A stretch of 64,000 nt of DNA from Rhizobium sp. P40RR-XXII. Lineage in GTDB: Bacteria > Pseudomonadota > Alphaproteobacteria > Rhizobiales > Rhizobiaceae. The stretch is from the NCBI RefSeq assembly GCF_012641405.1, contig NZ_JABAII010000002.1, positions 248,001-312,000 of the forward strand. The letters run 5' to 3'. The notes under the pieces were generated by a model that searched no databases, was not told the origin of the DNA, and saw only the letters and a program-made list of their open reading frames with translations. Positions 29,249 to 39,730 of this stretch are shown one piece after another. The first letter of the stretch is position 1. Each line of letters begins with the position of its first letter. Made by a program: the position numbers and the translations under genes.

Positions 29249-30505
29249 TCAGGCGGCCGGGCGGATCAGGATGTGCTTCTTCTTGCCAAGCGATAGCTTG
29301 ATGATGCCGTCGGCCGTCATCTCGCCGCCGCCGATGATCTTGCGTTCGTCGCTGACGGCTTCGTCGTTGATACGAACCGCGCCCCCCTGAACGTGGCGGC
29401 GAGCCTCGCCGTTGGAAGCGGCAAGGCCGGCACGCACGATCAGCGAGAGAAGCCCGATGCCGGCTTCAAGCTCGGAAGCGGGAACATCGATCGTCGGCAG
29501 GTTTTCGGACAGACCGCCTTCCTCGAAGGTCTTGCGCGCCGTTTCGGCTGCCTGTTCGGCCGCCGCGCGGCCATGCAGGATCGCGGTCACTTCCGTCGCA
29601 AGGATTTTCTTGACCTCGTTGATCTCCGAACCGGCAAGGGCGGAGAGACGGGCGATCTCGTCCATAGGCAGCGTCGTGTAGAGCTTCAGGAAGCGCGAGA
29701 CGTCGGCGTCCTCGGTGTTGCGCCAGTATTGCCAGAAGTCGTAGGCCGAAAGCAGATCGGCATTCAACCAGACTGCGCCGGTGGCGGACTTGCCCATCTT
29801 GGCGCCGGATGCCGTCGTCAGCAGCGGCGAGGTCAGCGCGAAGAGCTGCTTCGTCCCCATGCGGTGACCGAGGTCGATGCCGTTGACGATATTGCCCCAC
29901 TGATCCGAGCCGCCCATCTGCAGGCGGCAATCATAGCGCTTGGCCAGTTCGACGAAGTCGTAGGCCTGCAGGATCATGTAGTTGAATTCGAGGAACGACA
30001 GCGATTGCTCGCGATCCAGACGCGTCTTGACGCTGTCGAACGACAGCATGCGGTTGACCGAGAAGTGGCGGCCGACGTCGCGCAGGAATTCCAGGTAGTT
30101 GAGCGAGCGCAGCCACTCGGCGTTGTTGATCATCAACGCCTCCTTCGGGCCATCGCCATAGGTGAGGTAGTTCGAGAAGCAGCGCTTGATCGAAGCGATG
30201 TTGCCCTCGATCGTATCGATCGTCATCAGCTGGCGGGCTTCGTCCTTGAACGAAGGATCGCCGACCATGCCGGTGCCGCCGCCCATCAGCGAGATGGGCC
30301 GGTGACCGGTCGCCTGCATCCAGTGCAGCATCATGATCTGGATCAGCGAGCCCGCATGCAGGCTCGATGCCGTCGGATCGAAGCCGATATAGGCTGTTAC
30401 CGTTTCCTTGGCGAAAAGGTCGTCGAGGCCGGCTTCATCGGAAATCTGATGAATGAAGCCGCGCTCGTGCAGAGTGCGCAGGAAATCGGATTTGAATTCA
30501 GCCAT
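29249..30505 (-). CDS. tyrS: Tyrosyl-tRNA synthetase
   Basis: A 418-residue class I aminoacyl-tRNA synthetase. The HIGH-equivalent is in [12 protein letters not shown], the tyrosine-binding YMILQAYDF follows, and the second class I signature (KMSKS-equivalent) is [11 protein letters not shown]. The C-terminal 60 residues are an S4-type RNA-binding domain ([30 protein letters not shown]). ATG at 30503-30505 is the standard start. A short hairpin (8-bp stem, 30523-30545) lies in the leader, but I see no T-box. It ends at a clear terminator and is divergent from the caspase-fold gene. Confidence 0.97.
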   Translation of the reverse strand: MAEFKSDFLRTLHERGFIHQISDEAGLDDLFAKETVTAYIGFDPTASSLHAGSLIQIMMLHWMQATGHRPISLMGGGTGMVGDPSFKDEARQLMTIDTIEGNIASIKRCFSNYLTYGDGPKEALMINNAEWLRSLNYLEFLRDVGRHFSVNRMLSFDSVKTRLDREQSLSFLEFNYMILQAYDFVELAKRYDCRLQMGGSDQWGNIVNGIDLGHRMGTKQLFALTSPLLTTASGAKMGKSATGAVWLNADLLSAYDFWQYWRNTEDADVSRFLKLYTTLPMDEIARLSALAGSEINEVKKILATEVTAILHGRAAAEQAAETARKTFEEGGLSENLPTIDVPASELEAGIGLLSLIVRAGLAASNGEARRHVQGGAVRINDEAVSDERKIIGGGEMTADGIIKLSLGKKKHILIRPAA

Positions 30506-30788
30506 GATCTTGGTCTCTCGAGGCCGCATCGATGAAGGATGCGGCGAAGTCGCTGTTGTTAAATATCGCGGAGGCGCGTTTAGCACCGATTTGCCGGCGC
30601 GTCATCATTTTGGTGGGCGCGGATGGCAAGTTTCGATTGAGGCGGGATTTGTAAACGAGCGCATCTAAACGTGAATAGATCGTGACATCGCCGCCAAGCC
30701 GCCGGGAATATGCCGCCTATCCGCCCAAATCAAATCCTAGTCATTTCTGATTGATCCCGTGTGCACATGTTTCGCGAAAGAAGCCGGT

Positions 30789-33197
30789 ATGTCACCTCTA
30801 CTCTCGATGATGGGATTGTCATCCAAAAAGACGATCTGGGCATTCTTTGCCATGATGTTGGTTTTGGCCGGTATTGCTGCGGCGAGCCCGGCCGAAGCAC
30901 AAGGTTCCCCCGAAAAGAGAATAGCTTTCGTGGTGGGCAATGCTGCCTACAAGGCGGGCGCGCTCCCGACACCGGCCAATGATGCCGGCCTGATCGCGCA
31001 GACGCTGCAGGCGGCCGGTTTCGATGTGATCGGCGCGCGCGACCTCGACCAGAACGGCTTGCGCGATGCGATGAGGGATTTTCTGACCAAAGCGAATGCG
31101 TCAGGCCCCAACACCGTCGTTTTCGTCTATCTGGCGGGCTACGGCGTGCAATATCAGGGCGATAATTATTTCGTGCCCGTGGATGCTCAAATCGCCAATG
31201 CCACGGATGTGCCGGTCGAGGCCCTGCGGATGACCGATTTCACCAAATCGCTGGCGGCCATCAACAATCGCGGCAGCATCGTCGTGCTCGACGCGGCGAG
31301 AGCCAATCCGTTCGTGCAGTCCAATCAGCCGTTGGCCGGTGGCCTGGCGCTGGTCGATCCGGACGCCAACCAGCTGATCGCCTTCAATGCGGCGCCCGGC
31401 ACTGTGGCGCCGCAGGAGGCCGGTTCCTATGGTTCCTATGCGCATGCGCTGGCGGAAATGATCCGCGTCGGCGGTTTGCCGCTCGGCGATGTGTTCGACC
31501 GCACGCGCCTGCGTGTCGGCGATCTGACCAAGGGTGCGCAGATCTCCTGGGATGCCTCGAAATTCAAGAACGCCTTCACCTTCTTCGATCGCGGTCCCGA
31601 TGCGCCTGCCCCTCAGGCTTCCGGCTACGACAATGCTGCAATCCGCACAAAGGCGATCCGTGATTTCGACGAGCGGGATGCCTATTTCGCCGCGCTCGAT
31701 CGCGACACGCTGCAGGGCTATGAGGATTTCCTCGCAGCCTATCCGAACGACTCCATGGCGAGACGCGTACGCGCCATCATTGCCGCCCGCCGCGAGGCGA
31801 TCACCTGGCGCGAAACCTGGGTTGCGGACACGCCGGAGGCCTATTGGTCCTATCTGAGACGGTATCCGCGCGGTCCGCATGTCTGGGATGCCCGCCGCCG
31901 TCTGGAGCATTTCGAGGCCGCAATCGAACCGCCGCCATCCTTCACCGTCATCGAGTATGACGTTCCGCCGCCGCCACCGCCGGAAGTGGTCTATGTCGAC
32001 CGGCCCGTGCTTTATTTCGACGATGCCGACTTTGGCTATGCTCCGCCGCCGCCCGTCGTCTTCCTGGCGCCACCGCCGCCGGATTTCGTCGTGCTGGCGG
32101 CGCCGCAGCCTTCGGTCGATGTCTATGTGCTGCCGGCGCCGGTCTTCGTTCCGGTCCCGCGATGGGTCGAGCCGCCGCGCGATATCGCGCCGCCCGAAAA
32201 CAACATCATCTTCAACAATATCCACAACACGGTCGTGAACAACACGACGGTCATCAACAACAATACTGTCCTCAACGAAAATGGTGCGGCACCTGCCGCA
32301 CCCGGGCTGACGACGGGCCAGAAGCTTGCCGGCGCCGCCGTCGTTGCCGGAGCGGGTGCCGCCGCGTTGCATGTTGCCCTGCCGTCGTCGGTGCAGAAGA
32401 AGGCGGCGGTTCTACAAAAACAGAATCCGGCAGCAGCGGCCAAGGCGGCGCCTGAAGCTGCTCCGGCGGTCGCGCCTTCGGCCCAGCCGCTGCCGGCCGG
32501 CGGCAAGCTGCCCGTTAATCCGGGAACGGCTCAGACGAAGCAGGGGCAACCGCCGCGAGCCGCACCGAATGCAGTGCATAATCCGGCTGTCGCCACTCAA
32601 CCTAACCGGCAAGGCACAAATGCCAACGCGCACGCACTTCCCGGTGCCAACGGTCAACCTTTGCCAGCCACGGGCAAGCTGCCGGTCAATCCTGGTGCAG
32701 CTCAAGCGAAACAGGCTCAACAGCCTCAGCCTGTACCGAACGCGCACGCACATGCGCTTCCCGGCGCCAAGGCGCAACCACTACCGGGCGTTGGCAATGC
32801 GCCTGCCGTGAAGGGGCAAAACCAGATTGCCAAGACCCCGGCACCGCAAGCAGCGCCGGGCGGCAAACCGAATCCGGTTGCCGCTGCACCGAAGCCCAAC
32901 GCCCATAGTCCGGCTGCGCCAGCCGTGGTCGCTAGGGCGCCGGCGAAGCCCAAGGCGGTCACCAACAACCAACCTCGGGTCAATAGCCAACCTCACGGCG
33001 CCGCCGCGCCACCCAGGCCGGTGCCTCATGTCGCTGCCCAGACGAGGGCGCCCGAGCCCAAGCCGCAGGCTCAACCGAGGCCGCAACCGCAGCCGAAGAT
33101 CGTGCAGCAGCAGGCGAAAAGACTACCTCCGCCTCCGCCGCAGAAGCCTCCGGAAAAGAAGAAGCGCGGCGCTCCGGGCCTGCCTGCATGTCACTGA
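30789..33197 (+). CDS. Secreted pseudo-caspase (peptidase C14-like fold, both catalytic residues replaced) with Pro-rich repeat tail
   Basis: About 802 residues. A signal peptide (through ASPAEA, about residue 37) precedes a caspase-like domain at 43-260. Where active bacterial homologues have YxAGHG the protein has YLAGYG (Tyr118 for His), and where they have LDACRDNPF it has LDAARANPF (Ala170 for Cys), so it should not be a protease. A middle segment DFxxRDAYFAALDRDTLQGYEDFLAAYP repeats a helical motif. The tail is Pro/Ala-rich with an Asn-rich run and imperfect repeats built on QPLPAxGKLPVNPGxAQ and NAHALPGA. ATG at 30789 is chosen over 30759 because it gives a normal signal peptide. It is likely a periplasmic or outer-membrane scaffold. 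Confidence 0.85.
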   Translation: MSPLLSMMGLSSKKTIWAFFAMMLVLAGIAAASPAEAQGSPEKRIAFVVGNAAYKAGALPTPANDAGLIAQTLQAAGFDVIGARDLDQNGLRDAMRDFLTKANASGPNTVVFVYLAGYGVQYQGDNYFVPVDAQIANATDVPVEALRMTDFTKSLAAINNRGSIVVLDAARANPFVQSNQPLAGGLALVDPDANQLIAFNAAPGTVAPQEAGSYGSYAHALAEMIRVGGLPLGDVFDRTRLRVGDLTKGAQISWDASKFKNAFTFFDRGPDAPAPQASGYDNAAIRTKAIRDFDERDAYFAALDRDTLQGYEDFLAAYPNDSMARRVRAIIAARREAITWRETWVADTPEAYWSYLRRYPRGPHVWDARRRLEHFEAAIEPPPSFTVIEYDVPPPPPPEVVYVDRPVLYFDDADFGYAPPPPVVFLAPPPPDFVVLAAPQPSVDVYVLPAPVFVPVPRWVEPPRDIAPPENNIIFNNIHNTVVNNTTVINNNTVLNENGAAPAAPGLTTGQKLAGAAVVAGAGAAALHVALPSSVQKKAAVLQKQNPAAAAKAAPEAAPAVAPSAQPLPAGGKLPVNPGTAQTKQGQPPRAAPNAVHNPAVATQPNRQGTNANAHALPGANGQPLPATGKLPVNPGAAQAKQAQQPQPVPNAHAHALPGAKAQPLPGVGNAPAVKGQNQIAKTPAPQAAPGGKPNPVAAAPKPNAHSPAAPAVVARAPAKPKAVTNNQPRVNSQPHGAAAPPRPVPHVAAQTRAPEPKPQAQPRPQPQPKIVQQQAKRLPPPPPQKPPEKKKRGAPGLPACH

Positions 33198-33366
33198 TCC
33201 GCGATTTCAACGGATGATCCGAGGGCCGCGTATGCGGCCCTTGGCCTTTGAGCTTCAGCCCATCCTTAGTGCCGGAGCGCCCTATGCGTTTGGCGGCTTG
33301 CCGTATGGACCTCATCATGGTTGAACATGGGCCGCAGTTTCATCGCAATCGGGAAAAGGCAGACAG

Positions 33367-33885
33367 ATGAGCGATGTCGTCATACTCGAAACCCCACGCC
33401 TTGTTCTGACGATGTGGGACAAGGGCGATGCGGAGATGATTCGGCAGCTTCATTCGACGATTGAGACGACGCGCTATCTTTCGGGAGCTGCGCCGTGGAC
33501 GCTGGAGAAGGCCGAAGAGCGACTGAAAAGCTGGTTCGGCGAACAGGCGCGCGATGGCACGACGAAATACAAGATGCTGCGACGCGACGACGGCCGCTTT
33601 ATCGGCCGTGCCGGCTTCTCGCGCTTTCATCAGGAAAGCGGTCGGGGCGAGTTCGAGCTCGGCTATTCCATTCAGAAGGATGGCTGGGGCAACGGCTATG
33701 CGACCGAGATCGCCGGCGCGCTGGCGCAATGGTTCTTCGCGCGTGGTCTTGCCAGGCAATTCATCGCGTTTACCCATCCGCAAAACGCTGCGTCGCAACG
33801 GGTCTTGCGGAAGATCGGCATGCAGGATCACCCGCCGATGACGATCGACGGGGTCCTGTGCCCAACTTTCAGAATGGCCCGGTAA
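33367..33885 (+). CDS. GNAT family N-acetyltransferase (RimJ/RimL type)
   Basis: A 172-residue acetyl-CoA-dependent acetyltransferase. It starts with LETPRLVLTMWDKGDAEMI, typical of the RimJ/RimL/Acetyltransf_3 group, and has the acetyl-CoA loop region GRAGFSRFHQESGRGEFELGYSIQKDGWGNGYATEIAGALAQWFF, followed by TFTHPQNAASQRVLRKIGM. Substrate unknown (ribosomal protein, antibiotic or small molecule). AAAGG precedes the ATG by 8 bases. It converges with the alpha/beta hydrolase gene and seems independent of the caspase-fold gene upstream. Confidence 0.9.
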   Translation: MSDVVILETPRLVLTMWDKGDAEMIRQLHSTIETTRYLSGAAPWTLEKAEERLKSWFGEQARDGTTKYKMLRRDDGRFIGRAGFSRFHQESGRGEFELGYSIQKDGWGNGYATEIAGALAQWFFARGLARQFIAFTHPQNAASQRVLRKIGMQDHPPMTIDGVLCPTFRMAR

Positions 33886-33897
33886 TGGCCGCTTTTC

Positions 33898-34575
33898 TTA
33901 GCGGATGCGCTTGGCGGCCGGTTCCGGCACCAGTTCGCCGTTTAGGCGGCGATCGAGATAGTCCTCGCATTCGCCGAGCAGCGTTTCGACCTGGCCGTTG
34001 AAGAAGTGGTTTGCGCCCGGCACGATCTTGTGCGTGATCAGGATGCCCTTTTGCGTCTTCAGCTTCTCGACGAGGCCGTTGACGTCCTTTTCCGGAGCAA
34101 CCTTGTCGGCGTCGCCATTGATGATCAGGCCGGACGACGGGCAGGGTGCCAGGAAGGAGAAGTCATAGATGTTCGGCTGCGGCGCGATCGACATGAAACC
34201 TTCGATCTCGGGGCGACGCATCAGCAGCTGCATGCCGATCCAGGCGCCGAAGGAATAGCCGGCAACCCAGCAGCTCTTGGAGTCTGGATGAAGGCTCTGT
34301 ACCCAGTCGAGTGCCGAGGCCGCATCGGAAAGCTCGCCGGCGCCGTGATCGAATTCGCCCTGGCTGCGGCCGATACCGCGGAAATTGAAACGGAGCGTCG
34401 TAAAGCCCCGCTTCTGGAACATATAGAAGAGCTGGTAGACCACTTGGTTGTTCATCGTGCCGCCGAACTGCGGGTGCGGATGAAGGATAATGGCGATCGG
34501 GGCGCTTTTTTCCTTGGAGGGCTGATAGCGGCCTTCAAGGCGACCCGCGGGGCCGTTGAAAATTACTTCGGGCAT
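33898..34575 (-). CDS. Alpha/beta hydrolase (YcjY/dienelactone-hydrolase-like)
   Basis: A 225-residue cytoplasmic alpha/beta hydrolase. Landmarks are IILHPHPQFGGTMNNQVVYQL (oxyanion region), TLRFNFRGIGRSQGEFDHG, the nucleophile elbow AGYSFGAW, the acid near GLIINGDADKVAP and the His in IVPGANHFF. This is a widely conserved proteobacterial family whose substrate is not known. ATG at 34573-34575 is the standard start although the frame is open 17 codons upstream. It diverges from the suf operon, so the 233-base gap carries both promoters. Confidence 0.88.
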   Translation of the reverse strand: MPEVIFNGPAGRLEGRYQPSKEKSAPIAIILHPHPQFGGTMNNQVVYQLFYMFQKRGFTTLRFNFRGIGRSQGEFDHGAGELSDAASALDWVQSLHPDSKSCWVAGYSFGAWIGMQLLMRRPEIEGFMSIAPQPNIYDFSFLAPCPSSGLIINGDADKVAPEKDVNGLVEKLKTQKGILITHKIVPGANHFFNGQVETLLGECEDYLDRRLNGELVPEPAAKRIR

Positions 34576-34631
34576 CGATACTCCGGCTCTTCTTTTTCTG
34601 CGTTCAAACCTAACGGCACGCAGCAAGTTGA

Positions 34632-34660
34632 CTTGACGAATGCGCTCATATTTTCTAGAA
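34632..34660 (+). promoter_or_regulatory. Promoter of the suf operon
   Basis: CTTGAC at 34632-34637 and CTAGAA at 34655-34660 are separated by 17 bases, close to the rhizobial housekeeping form CTTGAC-N17-CTATAT. The predicted transcription start near 34667 falls on the Irr-type box and leaves a leader of about 140 bases before the first gene. Confidence 0.7.
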
Positions 34661-34665
34661 CGCAG

Positions 34666-34682
34666 TTTAGAACAATTCGAAA
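34666..34682 (+). promoter_or_regulatory. Irr-type iron-control element (ICE box) at the suf transcription start
   Basis: TTTAGAA-CAA-TTCGAAA matches the Rhizobiales Irr motif TTTAGAA-N3-TTCTAAA with one mismatch. It lies directly downstream of the -10 element, where a bound repressor would block initiation. Irr control of suf genes is known in Rhizobiales; occupancy here is inferred. Confidence 0.7.
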
Positions 34683-34808
34683 CTTGATGCGGTGTTCCGC
34701 GCGTTGTTTGTGCAACGGTTTGTGGAACGTGTCATAAGGCATGCCTGGCTGAAATTTCAAGGAAAATGAGCCGGCCGCAGCAAAGCAAAGTCGCGCAGGA
34801 AGACGATT

Positions 34809-35975
34809 ATGGCGGCAACACGCCTCTATCTCGACTGGAATGCTACCGCGCCGCTTCATCCGGCGGCGCGCGATGCGATGTTGCGTGCAATGGATATTCA
34901 AGGCAACCCCAATTCCGTTCACGGCGAAGGTAGGGCGGCGCGGGCTGCTGTCGAGGCCGCCCGGAGGCAAGTTGCAAGCCTGACGGGCGCCGAATCCGCG
35001 CATATCGTTTTCACCAGCGGCGCCACCGAGGCGATCAATATGGTGCTGACGCCGGAATTCCGCATGGGGCGGACGCCGCTTGCGATCAGCCGTCTTTACA
35101 TATCCGCCGTCGAGCATCCGGCCGTGCGCGAAGGCGGACGATTTGCCAAGGATAATGTCAGCGAGATCCCGGTGACAGCGGATGGTACGGTCGATCTTGC
35201 GGCGCTGGAGGCGATGCTATCAGCCCATGACAAGACGACCGGTCTGCCGATGGTGGCGATCATGCTCGCCAATAACGAGACCGGAATTCTCCAGCCTGTC
35301 GTTGAAGCGGCAAAGCTTGTTCAAGCCGCTGGCGGGCTGTTTGTCGTGGATGCGGTTCAGGCAGCCGGCCGCGTTCCGCTCGATATCCATGCGATCGGTG
35401 CGGATTTTCTCATCGTATCCTCGCACAAGATCGGCGGCCCGAAGGGTGCCGGCGCCCTTGTCTCGCGCGGCGAGGTGCTCATGCCGAAGCCGCTGATCCA
35501 TGGCGGTGGGCAGGAAAAGGGCCATCGCTCCGGCACGGAAAATACGCTCGCCATCATCGGATTCGGCGCGGCAGCCGCTGCGGCGCTCGATGAGTTTGAG
35601 GGCCGGAATGCCGCAATCGCTCAATTGCGGAGCCAGCTGGAAGAGGGCATGCGGCAAAACGCGCCCGATATTATTATTCATGGGGAACTGGGCGCGCGCG
35701 TTCCGAATACCAGTTTTTTCACCCTGCCGGGCCTGAAATCCGAAACCGGGCAGATCGCCTTCGATCTCGAGGGTGTCGCCATATCAGCCGGTTCCGCTTG
35801 CTCATCCGGCAAGGTCGGCGAGAGCCACGTGCTCGTGGCGATGGGATGCGATCCCAAGCTCGGGGCGCTCCGCATTTCGCTGGGGCAAACCACAACCGAG
35901 GCGGATATTGATCGCGCAATTGCCGCGTTTGCCCGCATCGTGGGAAGGCGCAAGCTGACGGGTGCGGCGGCCTGA
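34809..35975 (+). CDS. Cysteine desulfurase, NifS/IscS type (SufS2-like)
   Basis: A 388-residue PLP enzyme that releases sulfur from cysteine as a persulfide for Fe-S assembly. The PLP lysine is Lys207 in SSHKIGG, and the persulfide-bearing Cys sits in [14 protein letters not shown], the long-loop form of group I (IscS/NifS) enzymes, unlike the SufS-type enzyme later in this operon. [19 protein letters not shown] and [12 protein letters not shown] are typical. It heads the operon in the order known as sufS2-sufB-sufC-sufD-sufS1 in agrobacteria. The next gene starts about 146 bases later. Confidence 0.93.
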   Translation: MAATRLYLDWNATAPLHPAARDAMLRAMDIQGNPNSVHGEGRAARAAVEAARRQVASLTGAESAHIVFTSGATEAINMVLTPEFRMGRTPLAISRLYISAVEHPAVREGGRFAKDNVSEIPVTADGTVDLAALEAMLSAHDKTTGLPMVAIMLANNETGILQPVVEAAKLVQAAGGLFVVDAVQAAGRVPLDIHAIGADFLIVSSHKIGGPKGAGALVSRGEVLMPKPLIHGGGQEKGHRSGTENTLAIIGFGAAAAAALDEFEGRNAAIAQLRSQLEEGMRQNAPDIIIHGELGARVPNTSFFTLPGLKSETGQIAFDLEGVAISAGSACSSGKVGESHVLVAMGCDPKLGALRISLGQTTTEADIDRAIAAFARIVGRRKLTGAAA

Positions 35976-36121
35976 CGGCCACAAATTTGCGGAAACCGAA
36001 ATTTCCGCTTGCCAAGCGGGATGAAAAGTCCCTTTTGGCCGACTACATAGGGGGTAGACATAAGTCTGCCGCAACGTTGACAAGCTGCCGGACCTTGGAT
36101 CCGGCGAGATTGGAGAACGAA

Positions 36122-37591
<1,470 letters not shown>

Positions 37592-37662
37592 CGTCCACGA
37601 ACCAGAATTAGCTTTGGCGCGCCACGCGCGCCGCACACTCATTCCTGCGATAGGATTCCAAA

Positions 37663-38418
37663 ATGCTTGAAATCAAGAACCTGCATGCCCGCATCGCCGA
37701 AGACGGCACCGAGATCATCCGTGGCCTGAACCTGACCGTGAAGGCGGGCGAAGTTGCCGCCATCATGGGGCCGAACGGCTCCGGCAAGTCGACGCTGTCC
37801 TATATTCTCGCCGGCCGTAGCGACTATGAAGTCACCGAGGGCGACATTCTCTACAACGGCGAGAGCATTCTGGAGCTCGACGCTGCCGAGCGTGCGTCCA
37901 AGGGCATCTTCCTTGCCTTCCAGTACCCGGTCGAAATCCCCGGCGTTGCCACCATGCAGTTCCTGAAAGTGGCTCTGAACGAGCAGCGCAAGGCGCGCGG
38001 CGAAGACGAGCTGACGACGCCGGATTTCATCCGCCGCGTCAAGGATGCTGCCGGCAAGCTGCAGATCAACATGGACATGCTGAAGCGGCCGCTGAACGTC
38101 GGCTTCTCCGGCGGCGAGAAGAAGCGCGCCGAAATCCTGCAGATGGCGCTGCTGGAGCCGAAGCTTTGCGTGCTTGACGAAACCGACTCCGGCCTCGACA
38201 TCGACGCGCTGAAGATCGTTGCCGACGGCGTCAACGCGCTGCGTTCGCCTGATCGCGCCGTGATCGTCATCACCCACTATCAGCGCCTGCTCGACTACAT
38301 CGTTCCGGATACCGTTCACGTTCTCTACAAGGGCCAAGTGATCAAATCCGGCGACAAGACGCTGGCGCATGAGCTCGAAGCCAACGGCTATGCCGACATC
38401 ATCGGAGCTGCAGCCTGA
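37663..38418 (+). CDS. sufC: Fe-S cluster assembly ATPase SufC
   Basis: A 251-residue ABC-type ATPase of the SufBCD complex. Walker A is GPNGSGKST (about 36-44), the Q-loop is LAFQYPVEIPGV, the ABC signature is FSGGEKKRAEI and Walker B is LCVLDETDSGLDIDALK, in which Asp-Glu precedes TDSGLD, the SufC-specific form. ATP binding remodels the SufB-SufD interface. It is cytoplasmic and has no membrane partner. sufD starts 22 bases after its stop. Confidence 0.97.
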   Translation: MLEIKNLHARIAEDGTEIIRGLNLTVKAGEVAAIMGPNGSGKSTLSYILAGRSDYEVTEGDILYNGESILELDAAERASKGIFLAFQYPVEIPGVATMQFLKVALNEQRKARGEDELTTPDFIRRVKDAAGKLQINMDMLKRPLNVGFSGGEKKRAEILQMALLEPKLCVLDETDSGLDIDALKIVADGVNALRSPDRAVIVITHYQRLLDYIVPDTVHVLYKGQVIKSGDKTLAHELEANGYADIIGAAA

Positions 38419-38440
38419 TCGAGGCGGAAAGGACACGTCG

Positions 38441-39715
38441 ATGAACATTCAGACGACGAACCGCCTCACCGCCGCGGAGACGGCGCTGATCGAGGCGTAT
38501 AACGACCAGATGGGCGATCTGCCCGGTGACGGCGAAGTTTTTGCCGTTCGCGATCGCCTGCTGGACGAGCTAAAGACCGCGGGCCTGCCGACACGCCGTG
38601 TCGAGGCCTGGCATTACACCGATTTCAAGAACCTGCTGCGCCTGGTTCCGAGCGATATCGGCAAGGGTCTCGTGGAGGCGTTGCCGCCGACGGTCGACGG
38701 ATCTCCGGTTCTTGCCGTCCTCCAGGGCAGGGCGAACGAAAAGGCTGCCGTCAAGAACCTGACGGTCGGACGCTATGCCGACAGCCTGATCAATGGCACG
38801 GCCGCCGCCGGGCTTGAAGCGCTCGACAAGGATGACGCTATCGGGCGCATCAATGCGAGCTTTGTGCGCGACGGCTACGTCATCGTTTTTCCTGATGGCA
38901 CCGAACTCGAAGCGCCGCTGGAAGTGCAGTTCGTGCATGCCGGCGGGCAGATCCACAGCCGCTTGCCGGTTTCCTTCGGAGCCGAGGTCAAGGCAACGGT
39001 CATTGAACGCCATCAGGCGGTCGAAGGCGCTGCCGCTCTCGTTTCGTCGGTGAGCGAAATCAAGATCGGCAAGGGTGCGGAAGTGATCTGGATCATCCTG
39101 CAGGAGCAGGGGTCCGAGGACACGCATCTCGGTCAGATCCGCGTCGATCTCGGTGCCGATGCGAAGCTGAAGCTCTTCGTTATCAATGCCGGCGGCAAGC
39201 TGGTGCGCCAGGAGCTGCATGTGAAGGTGACGGGCGAGGGCTCCGATCTGACGATTCGCGGCATCAACCTCTTGGGCGGCGACACCCATACCGACGTGAC
39301 GCTGGTGCTCGGCCATGACGTTCCGCATACCGGATCGACCGAGATCGTCCGCAACGTGGTGTTCGACCGCGCCCGCGGCGTGTTCCAGGGCATGATCCGA
39401 GTTGCGCCCGATGCACAGAAGACCGACGCACGCATGGCTTGCAATACGTTGCTGATGTCTGATGATGCCGAATTCTCCGTCAAGCCGGAGCTCGAAATCT
39501 TCGCCGACGACGTCCAGTGCGGCCATGGCGCAACGGTTGCCGATATCGACGAGAACCATCTCTTCTACATGATGGCGCGCGGCATCCCGAAGAACAAGGC
39601 GCGGGCCATGCTGGTCAACGCCTTCGTGGCCGAGATCGTCGAGGAACTGGAAGACGAAGCCCTGGTAGAGGCGCTGGAAGGCGTTATTTCCGCCTGGCTG
39701 GAAAAGCACGCCTGA
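38441..39715 (+). CDS. sufD: Fe-S cluster assembly protein SufD
   Basis: A 424-residue SufD, the SufB paralogue. The N-terminus has RRVEAWHYTDFKNLLRLVP, typical of SufD, and the C-terminal beta-helix has VQCGHGATVADIDENHLFYMMARGIPKNKARAMLVNAFVAEIVEEL, where SufD carries the conserved His (GHG) needed for cluster formation. ATG at 38441 is preceded by GGAAAGG. It ends two to three bases before the ribosome binding site of sufS, so the two are tightly coupled. Confidence 0.96.
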   Translation: MNIQTTNRLTAAETALIEAYNDQMGDLPGDGEVFAVRDRLLDELKTAGLPTRRVEAWHYTDFKNLLRLVPSDIGKGLVEALPPTVDGSPVLAVLQGRANEKAAVKNLTVGRYADSLINGTAAAGLEALDKDDAIGRINASFVRDGYVIVFPDGTELEAPLEVQFVHAGGQIHSRLPVSFGAEVKATVIERHQAVEGAAALVSSVSEIKIGKGAEVIWIILQEQGSEDTHLGQIRVDLGADAKLKLFVINAGGKLVRQELHVKVTGEGSDLTIRGINLLGGDTHTDVTLVLGHDVPHTGSTEIVRNVVFDRARGVFQGMIRVAPDAQKTDARMACNTLLMSDDAEFSVKPELEIFADDVQCGHGATVADIDENHLFYMMARGIPKNKARAMLVNAFVAEIVEELEDEALVEALEGVISAWLEKHA

Positions 39716-39730
39716 TTGGAGGCAAAGCTC

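Noticed and set aside
31101..32372. A 423-codon minus-strand frame in the caspase-fold gene
   Set aside because: It is the reverse of the caspase domain and its Pro-rich part, and has no independent start or motif.
39716..39730. TTG as the start of sufS
   Set aside because: It overlaps the GGAGG that serves the GTG at 39731.
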